Origin: Apostichopus japonicus
Lineage: Eukaryota; Echinodermata; Holothuroidea; Aspidochirotida; Stichopodidae
DNA: 64,000 nucleotides
Direction of reading: 5' to 3'
NCBI RefSeq assembly: GCF_037975245.1
Contig: NC_092563.1
Coordinates: 9,847,001-9,911,000 of the forward strand
Position 1 is the first letter of the stretch. Every line of letters starts with the position of its first letter. Positions 51,189 to 64,000 of the stretch are shown here, one piece after another. The notes beneath the pieces were generated by a model. It ran no database searches, was not told where the DNA came from, and saw only the letters and a program-made list of their open reading frames with translations. Both the position numbers and the translations under genes were made by a program.

Positions 51189-54100
51189 ATGGCTAAAGTT
51201 ACTCTGTCGTACTCCAAGCAAATCAGTGTGTCTGATCCTGGGACAAAACCAGTGCTCATCATCGGACAACTTCCGCATCTGCTGGGCGTTCCGTTTGAAG
51301 TGTTAAAAAAGAAGCTGGAACCGAGAGTAACAGAACAGGTGAATGACCATAATTTGAGATTGAAAATTAGGCCTAGACCTTTCGTCCAGGTTAACGTTAG
51401 GCCCTTTCGACCGAGAAAGGTCATGTACATAAAACTATTAAAAGCGCTGACGTTAAGTGACTAACGAATATATGCTAGCTACCTAGCTAGCTACTCTAAT
51501 TTCCATGCACCACCCAGCTTATCTTCTTGCTCACAAGAAGACTTACAAGAAGTTTTACGGCGAGACCTGCAAGTACACCTGGACCTACAAAGTTTTCACC
51601 ATAAATCACATATGCCTGGGCCCTAACTTAGGCTTATAAAGTTTACCAGTACAGTGATGGCACCAACGGTGCTCCCAATTATGCTATGTGTTTTAGCCAA
51701 TATCTGTTACATGAATGTATCATCTGGCATTTGAAGGGAGACCCTGAACATGGGTCCACAATCCAGTAGGTCAAGTTTGGTGCCTACTGAAGTGAGTAAA
51801 CATAGAACTATGGGCTTGTAATCATGAGGTCACCAGTTGGAATCCAGTTCTAGCACAATCAAAAGTTGCTTTGCTCGTTCATAGAGGACAGTTACTGTTA
51901 GTGCATGAAACCTCAAGGGGTAGCGAATTCTATAACACTAGTCCTAACCTCTCTTTAAATGAATTATCATTCCCCACCAAGTTGATATGCATGAAACTGT
52001 GTCAGAATATTTTTTTTCTTTTGGAAAACACAATCCTAAATTCTTCCCTTTACCTTTGTTGTTTACACAACTCACAAATTTATAGTAATCACTTGTATAA
52101 CTCACATTGCGGAACTGAGTTAGTAAATTAATTAAAAAAATATGTGCGTATTCTATAACACTAGGCTTAACCTCTTTTTAAATGTACAATCATATTCCTC
52201 ACCAAGTTGATATGCATGCATGAAGCTATTTTTATTCTTTTGGAAAAACAAGCCTTTTCTTCCTGTTACTTCTGCTGTATGATTTTGTTACTCAGTTTGA
52301 CCAACTACATTCAACACTTAGGCTCCAAGTCTTGTACAAACTGTCGTCAAATGGAGCCACAAATTTTTTAGCAAAAAATGTTAAAAGATGACATCATGTG
52401 ATAAATAAAACTGATATCATATAGAAAAGACATAAGAGAATCCTGGCTAAGAATTTCTACTACTCCTTTTGTTTATCAGAACCAAAACGAAAACATTTTC
52501 TTCAATTTATTAATTCTGGTAAAAAATGATCTCCTACCTATACTACTGTCCTATAGCTGGCTATGCTAATAACTAAGCCTAGCCAAAATTAGCAAGTGCT
52601 TTGTGGTTGAAATATTTTGTAAATCAACCAGCAACAAATTGTGATACGCAAACTGGATTCTTGAAATACAATCTTTTCATAAGTCATTGGTGTTTTATCA
52701 AACTGCATCCATGATACTCTTTGCAGTTTATTAAAAGATTTGCAACTTTTAGAATGATTTAGTACAGGATTTCCAAATGTAAACTTTTATTCTCAGCGGA
52801 GCCTCATAAGCACTGTGTAAGTTAGTGTGATAGGCTACTAAAACTTTATAAACAAAGTTTTTATCAAATGTGTTTGACCGTGGTACATTGTCTATAGGCC
52901 AGAATGTGCCATGTTTACAACTTTGATTGTGCAAAAAGTTTCTTTGGATTTCTTGCCAAGAATATTTGCAAAGGCAAAACAAGTGTCAGCGGGTATGTTC
53001 AGTTTTATTGACCAGTGGCTGTTAATCGAAACTGAGACTAAAGAAATGAGTTTTGTAGTTCAACAAATAATAAATCATCTCAAATAGCAAGCTCAGTGGC
53101 TTTGTTGTGAAAACAAAATAATCAATATGGGTTTGCTGTTATTGACAATGAGGCTAAATTTTACTGTTCAGATTTGCCGCCAATAAATTGCAAATATCGG
53201 CCTATACCGGTTTCGGAAACGATAATCAGCACAACACTGTAGTGAAGTGCACAAGCCTGTAATCTGTACAGGATCAAAAAATGTTGGCAGTTCTAACATG
53301 CAATTGTGATCAAACTCCAGGTTTGGAAAGAATTTGCACTTGTCTTTGGTGCACAGCAAATAAAATTAGCAAAGACGGTAGAAATTTGATTCATCAATTG
53401 ACTTGTTCCCTAGAGAAATTCATTTATTTCGATATTAGTGGCTGATATGGGTGGTAAAATGCACAGTAGCACTCACTGAAGTTCCATCATAGGACTTAAC
53501 TCTATTGCAGTTTACTTCATTCAATATTTTAAAGATTAGTTCCCAAGTAGTCTATAGGCCTGTTATACATTGATCTGATTGGTTTTGATATTTTCCACTG
53601 TAACCAGCTTTCTGGAAACAGCTCCGTACTACTTGTACACAATGACAAAGCTCTTTGCAGAAGCTTCGATCACTGGTAACATTACATTCACTTTGCAAAG
53701 ACTGAACAGACAATCGTATGGTTAGATACGTGCAAATTTTCTAACGTTATCAACATTTTGACTCATATTCATTTCAATACATGTATTGTTTGTAAAGCAG
53801 AGCTGTAAGTTGATGAAAGAATCTGCGCTTCAATAATGAAATGTGGTATGCACTTTGCAGTGGTAGTATTTGGCAGGTCACTTTGGCTTAGAAATTACAC
53901 TTAAATCTAGGTCCACAGGTCACTCAACTTCTAAAGGCTCTTCAAAACAATGGCAACATTAAGGTACTAAACGTTTAGTACTTAAGAATGCCTGCTGCAT
54001 GAATGTGTGAATTTATAATAATTAAAAAGCATAATATTGTACTTGTTCTTGTTCTTGTCTTTTTAGACTTTCAACTTAGCAGTGAATAATCTCCATCCTT

Positions 54101-57100
54101 CGCCCACTGATACTATTTCTATGTGGTGTAATAATGCCACATTAGCTGCCCTGCCACTCAAAGTGAGCCGTCACAACACTTCATCAAGGGCTCACTCCAT
54201 CCATAAGTTAGTTAAAAGCTGCTACACTGGTGCCTCAGAAGAGCACATAGTGGTAAGTATGTAATACACATGAAACAGTTTGAGCTGACCACATATGAAT
54301 GCACTGTCTACAAGTTCAACAGGATTTAAGCATCATTGGTATGGTGGCTGAAGTTGATTGGTCAGCAATATTTTCTTATTCTTTTTTGCAAAAAGTACAT
54401 CCTCATATAGCATTTTGTTTGGTGAAGATTTGAGTTTCAAGTTTGGTAATATTGGGCACATTAGCTGGAAATGTCTTTGTTTTTCTTTATATACTATTTC
54501 AGTCTTTGATCCACAGAGGGAATGATTATTTCTCCAAAAAAAAAGATGCATTTCAATGTAATTCTAAGTTTATACAAACATTCCAACTGTACCAGGTTTC
54601 ATGGATAAATGAACAGGAAGATTGATTTTAATAGCCGAAAGTAAAGCTTTTGAACAGCATCGCCCAAATGACATTACAGACCCCCCTCTCCCCCCTTACT
54701 ATGATCCAACTTCCAGGAGTAGTTGAAGATTCAGCCAATCAAAATAGGTTATATTTAAGACACTATATCAAGTTAGGGCCAAGATATTGAGATGGGTTTT
54801 TCAACTAATAGTGTGAAATATTTTTCTCTTCAATATAAGTGTTACATAGTTTGCCACCAAAAAATCCTTTTAAAAACACTAAGTTGTAAATGGTCATTCC
54901 ATTGAAATGGTTTTCACACCAGTATTTTTCAAATGTGGTCAAAAACACAAAGTGTAAATGGTCATTCCCCATTGAAATGGTTTTCACACCAGTATTTTTC
55001 AGATGTGGTCAAATACACAAAGTTGTAAATGGTCATTCTATTGAATGGTTAACACACCAGTATTTTTCAGATGTGGTCAAGACGCCCTTCTTTCTCTGTG
55101 GGGTATACTGTAGCTGTTTCAACCTCACTCCTTCAAATCGAGCCATAAGACATGTCTTTAAGCCTTCAGGAGTTGGTAGAAGGTTTTGGTTGTTATTCAA
55201 CTCAAGATTCATATATAACAACCCACAGACAAGCCATACTTTCAAATGATCATATGCTGGACCAGGATAGAATTTAAACTACATGCTAATGACTTGACAG
55301 TATGTCATAGCTTTCTATTGCATATATTGCAACAGGATCGTTTCAAAAGTACTACGATTACACTTGATTACACAGAGATGGTTTCTCCGTCATATTTCAG
55401 ATTGTGTGTGAGCGACAGAATGTCTTCCCATCAGGCTGTGCGGTTGCCAGGGCTTTTCCTCTCTTCTCACACAAGTCAGGCTATGCCAAGGTCAGCCAGA
55501 GAAGGGTCATTGTTGAATTTGTCGTAGTCGGCTCAAACAGCCGCTCCGTAACTGATTCGGAGATGGAAGCTCTGACTAATGCCGCTGCAGGTATCCGATT
55601 GACTCAAAGCATTATAGATCAACCCTGCAACCAAATGAACACAGATGCATTTGTTGAGGTTAGTATATATATTCCAGAAGCTCAGAGAGTTTACTTATGA
55701 CAGAAATGTCCTATGTGGTGGGTTTGTTGAAGTTACAGCAAAGGAAGTAGACAGTTTAGAGTATACAGTACTTAATATTATACAATCTGATTTCCTTCAT
55801 TGATCTTTGTATGGAAGCAGTGTTGGATGTGACGAAAGAACATATAGAAATAAGGACCATGGAGAAAGTTTGTTTTGACTGTATATCTGCAATTTAAAAA
55901 TGACAGTGATGATGTCATAACTGTAACCTAGTAATCACAGTAATCGCGAGAAGAGCTATGTGATTAATGGACTACTAAAGAAAGAGTCAACTATCAGCAC
56001 CAGTATGTACCGTTATACTGGTATTACTGTAACACAGATATCAGCACCATCCTGCAGGTGCATAGCTCCATATCTGCAATGTGACGATGGTAATCATCCT
56101 TAAATTTATCATTGCCAGCTCCCCTGTAAAGTAGGTCACTGCATTAAAATGTTTTTTCATTATTCTCATAAATATATCGTGTAGTTTTGGTTACATTTGT
56201 TGGTCACTCAGTAGCTACAGTACAACATATGTAAACATTTAAGCTGTAATGTGTCAGTGTGTGGAAGATGTTTGTATTCTAGAGAAGGTTTGCTTAAATT
56301 ATATCTAATGGGCACCTTTGAATGAAAAACTTTGCCGCTGTGAAGTCATGAGATTTATGTTTCAGTCTAGAATGATACTCATTGTTAATGGCTAATGTTT
56401 TAATTTTCTTAGAAGTACAGTGTTCAGAAGATTTTGCATGCACAGATCGTTAAAACTGAAAGATGGATCCAGGCAAGCTGCCTGTTTGTCTTTGTCGCCC
56501 TCATATATCTGCCTGCTCATGGCGATGACATATATGTGTGTGTAACACATTCTTGTTAATAAATTTGACACTTTGTCAAAACTTATTGTGGGTGTGTGTC
56601 ATAAAATTGTTGCACATTGTACTTCCTTTACTGAGAACCTTCTGTTTTCACCTTTTATCTCTCCAGGAGGCAAAGAGAGTTGCCAGTGAAGTTGGATCAG
56701 AAATATTAATTATCAGAGATGAAGAGCTAAATACCAAAGGATTTGGAGGTAAGTGGCTTTTTTCTTGTCAAAGAATGAAGGTAATATACAGGATCTTTTT
56801 AGTCCAAAATCATGGCACCACATTAGGATGTAAATTTTGCCCAAAAAGTTCATTTTTCAAATACTGACGAGGAAGTGAACGTATCAACTTCTTTTTTTTT
56901 AACCCAGAACCTCTTAGACTTTAAGAGAAGTAAAGTTTTAAGGTAGAATTTTACTTGGAACTCATGTGGTTTTTGTTTATAAGATGACAAGTTTATAATA
57001 GAAACATAGGCCTAGTTTATTTGCTTCATCAGTTTATTGACTAATGAATCAAGCTTCACCTCATCTACCCCAAAATTCTTCTTCTACTTTAACTTGCTAC

Positions 57101-60100
57101 AGGGATATACGGTGTAGGCAAGGCAGCCGTCCATCCACCTGCACTGGTAGTACTCAGTCACAAACCTCCCGAGGCTACCCAGAGTATCGCATGGGTGGGC
57201 AAGGGGATCGTCTATGATACTGGAGGTCTGTGTATCAAGAGCAAAGTATGTTATTTATTATATACATCTTACTCATGCCTTGCAGGCTGGGGGCGAGGTG
57301 GAAGGGTGGGGGGGGGGATCCTATTCATACTTTGTATCCAAGAGTTTTGCTGTTGATTCTAACTTTAAAATGCATCATGACTTTTAAAGTATTTTCATGA
57401 GGGTATAGTGCAATTTCCTTCAGGTTTCAAGAGGAATTCCCTTTATTCCGAAGGAAGAGAACAGATAGAGAACTTTTATCCTTTTATTCTGATTATATAC
57501 ACGAAATCCATGCAATAATAAAACCTGATGATAAATATCTTTGTAATAAGGCTTCCAGTGGTGTTTGATGTTGTCATTGACTTTATTTCTTGTTCTTTCT
57601 AGACTAGTATGCCTGGCATGAAGCGAGACTGTGGTGGGGCCGCTGCGGTACTTGGTGCATTCAAAGCAGCTGTCAAAACAGTGAGTGATCTGTATAATAT
57701 ATATCCAACTATTAGATATGATTAAAATATATGCCACAATGTTTAAAATATATGCCACAATCTGGTGGTGCCGTACTCAATTGTAAAAAGAAAGATAATG
57801 TTCATGAAGACCCCTTTAACTAAAGTTCACCAAAATGACACCTTGAATGAGGAAATTAGACATAAACTTCAGGTGCTTTTGAAAATGAAAACAAAGTATT
57901 TAATTTGAAACTGAGGGGTCACAATTTTTCTGGCTTGAATTACACAGTTAAATCAATAAAGCTGTGTTAAACAGGAAATGTATCCTTGTTGATCTGTTAA
58001 TATGATTGAGGAGTATCCAATTATGTGTAAATGGCTTGGTTTAGTCAGAATGAGGCAAACCTTAAAACCAAATGCAATATGAAACTTTGAAGATTTGATC
58101 TGAAACAAGCTTTGTGATGGTCAGGAGCTAGATTCTAGCAATCATCCAATCAGTGGATGGTCACTTCAGTGAGTTATGTACTGGTTTTCTGTTTAATTGA
58201 GGAGTATCCAATTATGTGTAAATGGCTTGGTTTAGTCAGAATGAGGCAAACCTTAAAACCAAATGCAATATGAAACTTTGAAGATTTGATCTGAAACAAG
58301 CTTTGTGATGGTCAGGAGCTAGATTCTAGCAATCATCCAATCAGTGGATGGTCACTTCAGTGAGTTATGTACTGGTTTTCTGTTTAATTGAGGAGTATCC
58401 AATTATGTGTAAATGGCTTGGTTTAGTCAGAATGAGGCAAACCTTAAAACCAAATGCAATATGAAACTTTGAAGATTTGATCTGAAACAAGCTTTGTGCT
58501 GGTCAGGAGCTAGATTCTAGCAATCATCCAATCAGTGGATGGTCACTTCAGTGAGTTATGTACTGGTTTTCTGTTTAATTGAGGAGTATCCAATTATGTG
58601 TAAATGGCTTGGTTTAGTCAGAATGAGGCAAACCTTAAAACCAAATGCAATATGAAACTTTGAAGATTTGATCTGAAACAAGCTTTGTGATGGTCAGGAG
58701 CTAGATTCTAGCAATCATCCAATCAGTGGATGGTCATTTCAGTGAGTTATGTACTGGTTTTCTGTTCTTGCCCTCCTCTGTATGACAGGGGTTCCGTGAG
58801 AATCTGTATGCTGTGTTATGCCTGGCAGAGAATGCTGTTGGACCGCATGCTACCAGACCAGATGATATACATACCATGTACTCGGGAAGGTAAGCAGCTA
58901 GCAGGAACCAAACAAAGAGTTTGTTTCTCCTTCCTACCGATCTCGACGCATTGTAGGAAACATGACCATTCGTTACCGACATGGCTCCGAAATACTTCGA
59001 GATGTTATTTAATGTTGCTATTTAAAAAGAGTGTACAAACTCAAATGTCACGGAGAGATGTAGATCTAACAACACCATCCGAGAGGCTGAGACATTATGA
59101 GTGTCTTAGCGATTTGTATTAAACATATATGAGTGAAATAAGACAAGCTAATTATAGAGTAGAGACTTAAAAGTTAAGATTTATATAAAGGACAGCGGAG
59201 GGTATCACAGTATCCAAAAATAGTCTACAGTATCATCTTTGGCCTGTAATGAAAAATATGCAACAATGGAGTAATAGTGAAATATGAGTGTTGATGAATG
59301 TTTATAAGGGAACATTCTGATAGCAGGTGCTAGTCTCTTCTTATAAATTTAACATGAAATATCCTCATCACTAACTGGAAACCAGATGTTGGTAGAATTC
59401 TTTTCATAATGGCATAACAGGTAATTATAATTTGAAGAAATACATGTACCTGGCAATAGTAAAGTGAGTGACATCATTATGATCAGTGAACTGCCAATGA
59501 CCATTATTCTGTATAATGTACAAACCCATTACTCAGAGGAAGACAGTTTTCTAACAAAAGAAAAGGAAATAAATACATTTTGAATGAGCTTTACTATAGA
59601 GTAGATGTTAACAATGTCATTCCACTGTATTTTGATTTTATGATGAAATATAGAGAAAAAGAAAGAATTTGAAGAAAATTCACAACATTTAAATATCACA
59701 CGTAGATTCCTAAAGTGTTCAAATTCCTGTAGTAGTTGATAATGTGCCTAAATGAAGTGTTATCTTAAAGAGACTTTATCTAAGGATAGGATTGGTCGTG
59801 AGTTGCTTTGTTCTGGCTAGCAGTGGGGAAGAGAGTTTAAAAGAATTCAGCTATTAAAATAAGTAGGTTAATCAAGTTCTAAAACAGTCTGGCAAATTTT
59901 TAGCAAAGTTTTAGGAGGTGAAACTAGGATGCAATCCATGGATTGTATGCGACGATTGCATGAATTGTATGCCAGGATACTGCTGCTTCTGAAAGGCACC
60001 CAGCAGAGAAATTTTTGGGATTGCTAGCAAATAAGAGCTGAATCATTAGTAGAGTACAGAACTTGAGTTAAACCTGACCATCACTGGTTTCAAAGTCTGT

Positions 60101-63006
60101 TTTAGCCAGTGAATATTTTGCTTTCTCCCAATTAGCTCTCTGTTTATGATTTGGCCTTTAAATGGAATATTTTTGTGTTTGTTTTATACTAGTGTCGATA
60201 TTTCTGAGATTGTCACTTTTGATACCAGATCTTCAGCACAATGGATTAATAATGAGTCAGTCTTTCCCAACAATAATCTTCAGTTTCTGAAGTGTTCTCA
60301 TTTTACTCTTTTTTTTTTTTTTGGGTCAAATAAGTCAGATAGTCTAATTGTTATTTAATGCATACTTTCAATCTTTTCTTCTTTGTTCTTAAAGAACTGT
60401 CGAAATCAACAACACAGACGCCGAAGGTCGCTTAGTCCTTAGCGATGGTGTAAGTAAAGTATTCCGGTATATTTGTGAATATATAGTAAGATTTGTAATG
60501 TTTGAAACAGGTTGTTTAGTTTGGTACTTAACAAAATCATGACCACAGTAACCAAAGTTTTTCACAAAATAACATCTTTGTTTTATTATGCTGGAAATGT
60601 TCAAAAGAATGTCATTGCTCAAACTACCCATCTTCAATGATAGTGGTATATTAGTGGTAATAGATAATGTATTCATCTGATGGCTGAAACTCCATGCAAA
60701 CATAGCCTTGGATGAAAAGCCTGAGCTACATAACACTTTGTGTTGGTTTATGTAATTTATCTCAGTTGTGAAACCTCACATTATACTTCTTATTTTGTTT
60801 TGACATTCCCATGTCTCTTTGTTGTTTTCCTTTGTAATGTCAGGTATCTTATGCAGCCAAGGACTTGAGGGCAGACATCATAGTAGATGTGGCGACCTTG
60901 ACCGGCGCTCAGGGTATCTCCACCGGCAGATACCATGCTGCTGTGCTTTGTAATAGGGAAGAGTGGGAACAAGCATGTGTGACATCAGGTGCTTATCTTT
61001 ACAATTCTTCATGGCAGCACAGTTTTAAAGCAGTAGGATGTGTGTTTATTGTATCTTTCCTCACCAGCAGACATTTGCTTCCACTGAAAGCTTTGTTGCA
61101 ATTGTAGTATCTAAGATGTGAAGAGGGGACTTAAATAAATGACTGGAAGCAGGAGAATAAATCAACTTAATACTGAATCTGAAGCAACAAATATACATGA
61201 TGTATTTGGACTATTTTGATGACATCCGTGTGACAAGAGATATCAACATTTTTAAATAGTCTATTATTTTTAAAACACAAAACATGACATATAGCATTTT
61301 AGTAATAAGGTACCTAGCCCATGATGAGAATCCAGCAGAATTTTTGTAAAGGGTATATGCTGGTTACCTCAGTAAATTTTTGTTGGGAGCAGGGGGGAGG
61401 CAATAGTGGATTATTTTCTCCACACAACAGTTTGTAATTTTTAACCAAATGCTATGACTTTAAACTAAGTCAGTAGCTGCAAACAATATTAGGTACATGT
61501 GGTTACAGTGTTAAATATAAGTACTTTGATAAATGTAATATGTTTGAGCCTCGTTGTGGAAGTAAAGGTTCTTTTTAACCAGACTTTGGGGGTGGGGGAG
61601 GGGGTTGGAATGAGGAATGGTTTGTACAGCTTAACATTTTACAGGGATGAGGAACCTGCTAAACACATGCAAGTATATGCAAGGCAACAACTTCTTCTTT
61701 CATCTCTGTCCCTACCAGTACTGAAATGTTCACTGCTGCATTAGAGGACCATGAGTCACTAACAAACACTCCCCTGTTTTTTCATCTTTTATAGGCCGTA
61801 ACAGCGGTGACTTGGTCTTTCCAATAGTCTTCAGCCCTGAACTTCACTTTAGTGAATTTGCCAGTGCCGTGGCGGACATGAAAAACTCTGTTGCTGTAAG
61901 TATATTGAAACTTGGAAAATATAGCCTTGGGAAAAAATGGGCTTTGTCATAAATTAAGTGTTTTATATTCACCTGTATTCACCTGTATCCCACGCCTCAT
62001 CACTAGACAGATGTAGTGTGGGATGAAGAAGGGAGAGAGAGCTCAGCTCATGTAACTGCCCTACATTGCAGATGTCTGTCCAAATGTCCCTTGAACTGAT
62101 TTATTCTAGTAGCATCAATGGCAGACTGTGGAAGGGCATTCCATTCAGATAGAACCCTGACCGAAATTTTTTTTTATAGCAGGGGGCACAAGATTGGAAG
62201 CAACACCAACTTGTGCACACTTCAATGTTGACCATACATATTATTATAAAGTGCAGAACAACGCTAAGTAGAACTTTTAAGTAAGTGTGTTTCCTCGGTA
62301 GTCTGGCCAATAGCTACACCACTGTTTCTAAATTAATGATAATCTAGAAAATGATAGGAACTTGAAACTAGCATTATTACACTAAAAAACAGGTCTGATT
62401 AAGATACTTATCTTCTCACTTAGAAAATAAAATGTGTACTTTATCCAATAAGCAATATAGGACTCTGACACTGCTAGCTTTATATTTGAAAAGAATGTAT
62501 AGCTTAGTCAGTAAAGTGATATAAAACATGTCAGAAAAATGTGTCAAATAAATATAAAAGGGCATTAGGTATTATCTCATGGTACCTGTTTGAATAGAGT
62601 AGTTACTTGATGCTGTTACTATTAATTGTGTTGTGAAACAAGATACAAGCCCTTTAAGACAAACCAGACCATTGTAATCCTGCTTCTGGGAGTGACCTTA
62701 AAGTACCACTGTTCTTTACAGTGTATCCTATGATCACAAGCTGTACGAAGCCACAACCAATCTAGGAATCATAGTACATTCCTTGCAGTAAAACCCTGTC
62801 TTAGCCAAGCTGATGAGGTTTGTAGGAATTACTGTTTCCTCCAGAATGTTGTCAATTCTTGACTTAAAAGTGTTTGTCTTTTATCGTAATTGTAGGACAG
62901 AAGTAACGCTCAAAGTTCCTGTGCCGGCCTCTTTATCTTCTCTCACCTTGGGTTTGAGTTTCCAGGAGTGTGGGTGCATCTTGATATTGCATCGCCATGC
63001 TTTAGT
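51189..63006 (+). CDS. NPEPL1: NPEPL1-type M17 leucyl aminopeptidase, 3'-partial, eleven exons
   Basis: Exons: 51189-51338, 54067-54252, 55401-55658, 56667-56748, 57103-57245, 57603-57680, 58789-58889, 60395-60449, 60844-60988, 61795-61895, 62896-63006. Frame is kept at all ten junctions; 470 residues are visible against 523 in human NPEPL1. M17 enzymes release N-terminal amino acids from peptides using two divalent metals. By alignment with lens leucine aminopeptidase the ligands and catalytic residues are all present with family spacing: Lys259, Asp264, Lys271, Asp282, Asp341, Glu343 and Arg345, in VGKGIVYDTGG, LCIKSK, KRDCGG and NNTDAEGRLVL. The start MAKVTLSYSK lines up with the human N-terminus. 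Exon 11 ends at WVHLDIASPCFS; the final segment (family motif around RATGFG) must lie beyond 64000. No signal peptide is seen, so it is probably cytosolic. Confidence 0.95.
51339..54066. other. NPEPL1 intron 1
   Basis: 2.7-kb AT-rich intron. The stretch at about 51805-51860 (CTTGTAATCATGAGGTCACC, then TTGGAATCCAGTTCTAG) faintly resembles a tRNA-derived SINE head, too diverged to call. Around 51915-52000 and 52150-52240 are diverged copies sharing TTCTATAACACTAG and ACCAAGTTGATATGCATG. Nothing else recognised. Confidence 0.6.
54880..55085. repeat. Three copies of a 70-bp tandem repeat
   Basis: Copies begin near 54885, 54954 and 55024 with TGTAAATGGTCATTC and contain ACACCAGTATTTTTCA and ATGTGGTCAA. 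They lie in NPEPL1 intron 2. The frame stays open across them but nothing suggests coding. Confidence 0.9.
55659..56666. other. NPEPL1 intron 3
   Basis: 1.0-kb intron, AT-rich, nothing recognised. Confidence 0.7.
58008..58770. repeat. Four copies of a 191-bp tandem repeat
   Basis: GGAGTATCCAATTATGTG recurs at 58010, 58201, 58392 and 58583, an exact 191-bp period with almost no differences between copies. The fourth copy ends with GTACTGGTTTTCTGTT about 20 bp before the 3' splice site of NPEPL1 exon 7, so it supplies part of that splice-site region. Near-identity points to recent amplification. Confidence 0.97.
58890..60394. other. NPEPL1 intron 7
   Basis: 1.5-kb AT-rich intron, no bounded element or RNA recognised. 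A T run lies at about 60309-60322. Confidence 0.7.
60989..61794. other. NPEPL1 intron 9
   Basis: 0.8-kb intron, donor GTGCTT (weak but preserves frame), acceptor TTTTATAG. Nothing else recognised. Confidence 0.7.
62048..62159 (-). pseudogene. LINE reverse-transcriptase C-terminal fragment
   Basis: Read on the minus strand, this encodes RVLSEWNALPQSAIDATRIN followed by FKGHLD and a stop at 62048-62050. The pattern (R)V..WN.LP..(V/I)..(A)..(I/V)N.FK..LD is the usual C-terminus of non-LTR retrotransposon polymerases of the Jockey/CR1/L2 type. Only about 37 codons are recognisable; upstream the frame is lost. It lies in NPEPL1 intron 10, opposite to the gene, and is a 5'-truncated relic. Confidence 0.75.
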
Positions 63007-63235
63007 GTAAGTATTACCACTGAGTTGTAGCAAGTTAGTAGACGTTAGCTGCAAGTTAATAACAATAGGGTGAGTGACGTTCCCGAGTCGAGTCATGGAC
63101 TGAGTCATTTTGTTATATCTATCGGGAGACTGAACAAACTTGTGGGAATCAGTTCACTCTACCAGTCATATGTATCGTATTCAAGTGAACAACAGCTCAT
63201 CAAACATGAAAAGAAACCATTCACTGTATTATATC
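63007..63235. other. Start of NPEPL1 intron 11
   Basis: AT-rich intron sequence after the GTAAGT donor. No exon recognised before the next element. Confidence 0.7.
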
Positions 63236-64000
63236 TAGTGTTGCGCCGATAATCGTTTTCAATATCGGTATCGGCCGATATTTGCAATATCGGCAGCATA
63301 TCGGTATCGGTAAAATTTTGCCTAATTGCCGATAACAGCAAGCCGATATTGAACCTTTTTTTTCACAGCAGAGCTACTTATTTATACTTGCAATGATTTG
63401 TTAATCTGCCCAAGACGATCTATTTCTTTAGCGTCAGTTAAACTCTTATTCATTTTCGATTAATATCCATGGAAACCTGACCCTCCGTAACCTCTAAAAC
63501 ACGTCTACGGCGCGCGAATATAACCAATGACCTTCGTGAACCTTGGCCTACACATAGCATTAGTGCAGCATGTATACACTGTACTGTACTAACCATTCAT
63601 TTTCTCAAAGGCCTCCGTGAAAACCTTGAACATGATGCATAACTGCACTTTTAATTTTCCGCGAACACACTGCCGATTTCCCGCCGGTGTTCGCCCAGCG
63701 AACACGCCGAGCACGCGAGCATAAAGGCGTAGTGTCCAGGGGCCCGCCTTAGGGCCTTGGTGGGGTCATGGGGTAGAACCCCTTGTGGGGATCCTGGGGG
63801 ATAAAGCCCCGAAAAATTGGCTTTTTTTTGCGTGTCTGGCGATAAAAAAAAAATCGCAGTTGAGTATGCAAAATAATTTTCTTATTTAAATTGTCACGAA
63901 ACAGATGAAAATTTTAAAATGACAAGTTAGAGTAGCTATATTATGTTATAAAATGAAAAGAGATTTAATCTGTCCTTCAATCTTTAAAAAGTGCAACTTA
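63236..64000. mobile_element. hAT-like element cut by the window edge
   Basis: Begins TAGTGTTGCGCCGATAATCG, followed by many copies of ATCGGTATCGG and GCCGATA, like the left end of the hAT element at 26700 (TAGGGTTGGGCGATAATTG). No right end is found before 64000. The block at 63738-63815 is related, as reverse complement, to 32790-32880. It lies in the last visible NPEPL1 intron. Confidence 0.65.

Noticed and set aside
51805-51860. Second tRNA-like SINE head
   Set aside because: Only a vague B-box-like string; no clear A box or tail.
54890-55249. 119-codon + strand frame in NPEPL1 intron 2
   Set aside because: It is produced by the three 70-bp tandem copies, and including it would break the NPEPL1 reading frame and homology.

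Overview
The window is animal nuclear DNA. It is AT-rich, has long introns with GT/AG borders, is dense in DNA transposons, and carries three split protein-coding genes, all on the + strand. The proteins are typical of bilaterians. The abundance of non-autonomous hAT elements, G/C homopolymer runs and the octamer TAGGCCTA suggests an invertebrate deuterostome, most likely an echinoderm. The species cannot be named from this sequence.

Layout: (1) 1755-15641, five 3' coding exons of a Naked cuticle (Nkd) homologue, the Dishevelled-binding Wnt antagonist; its N-terminal exon(s) lie before the window. (2) 15.6-30.0 kb, intergenic and repeat-rich: a 368-bp hAT element, a 2.1-kb element with eight same-strand copies of GTGACTCGCGTGAC, a tRNA-derived SINE, and a hAT element interrupted by a second hAT element, each with a perfect 8-bp target duplication. 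(3) 30066-39572, a complete ten-exon CENP-T gene (about 555 aa) with a C-terminal histone fold and two N-terminal TPR motifs placed like the CDK/Ndc80 sites of human CENP-T. (4) 39.6-51.2 kb, intergenic: a 1.65-kb fold-back array of 21-bp monomers, more hAT elements, and an AT-rich palindromic array split by a hAT insertion. (5) 51189-63006, eleven exons of an NPEPL1-type M17 leucyl aminopeptidase with an intact active site; its last exon(s) lie beyond the window.

The three genes act in unrelated processes (Wnt signalling, kinetochore assembly, peptide turnover) and nothing suggests joint regulation. All exon junctions were read by eye: reading frame is kept at every junction, and the products match known families, which is the main support for the models. 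The most unusual material is in the repeats: the GTGACTCGCGTGAC element, the 21-bp fold-back, a small family with 6-bp target duplications, and a 191-bp tandem repeat that runs up to an NPEPL1 3' splice site.
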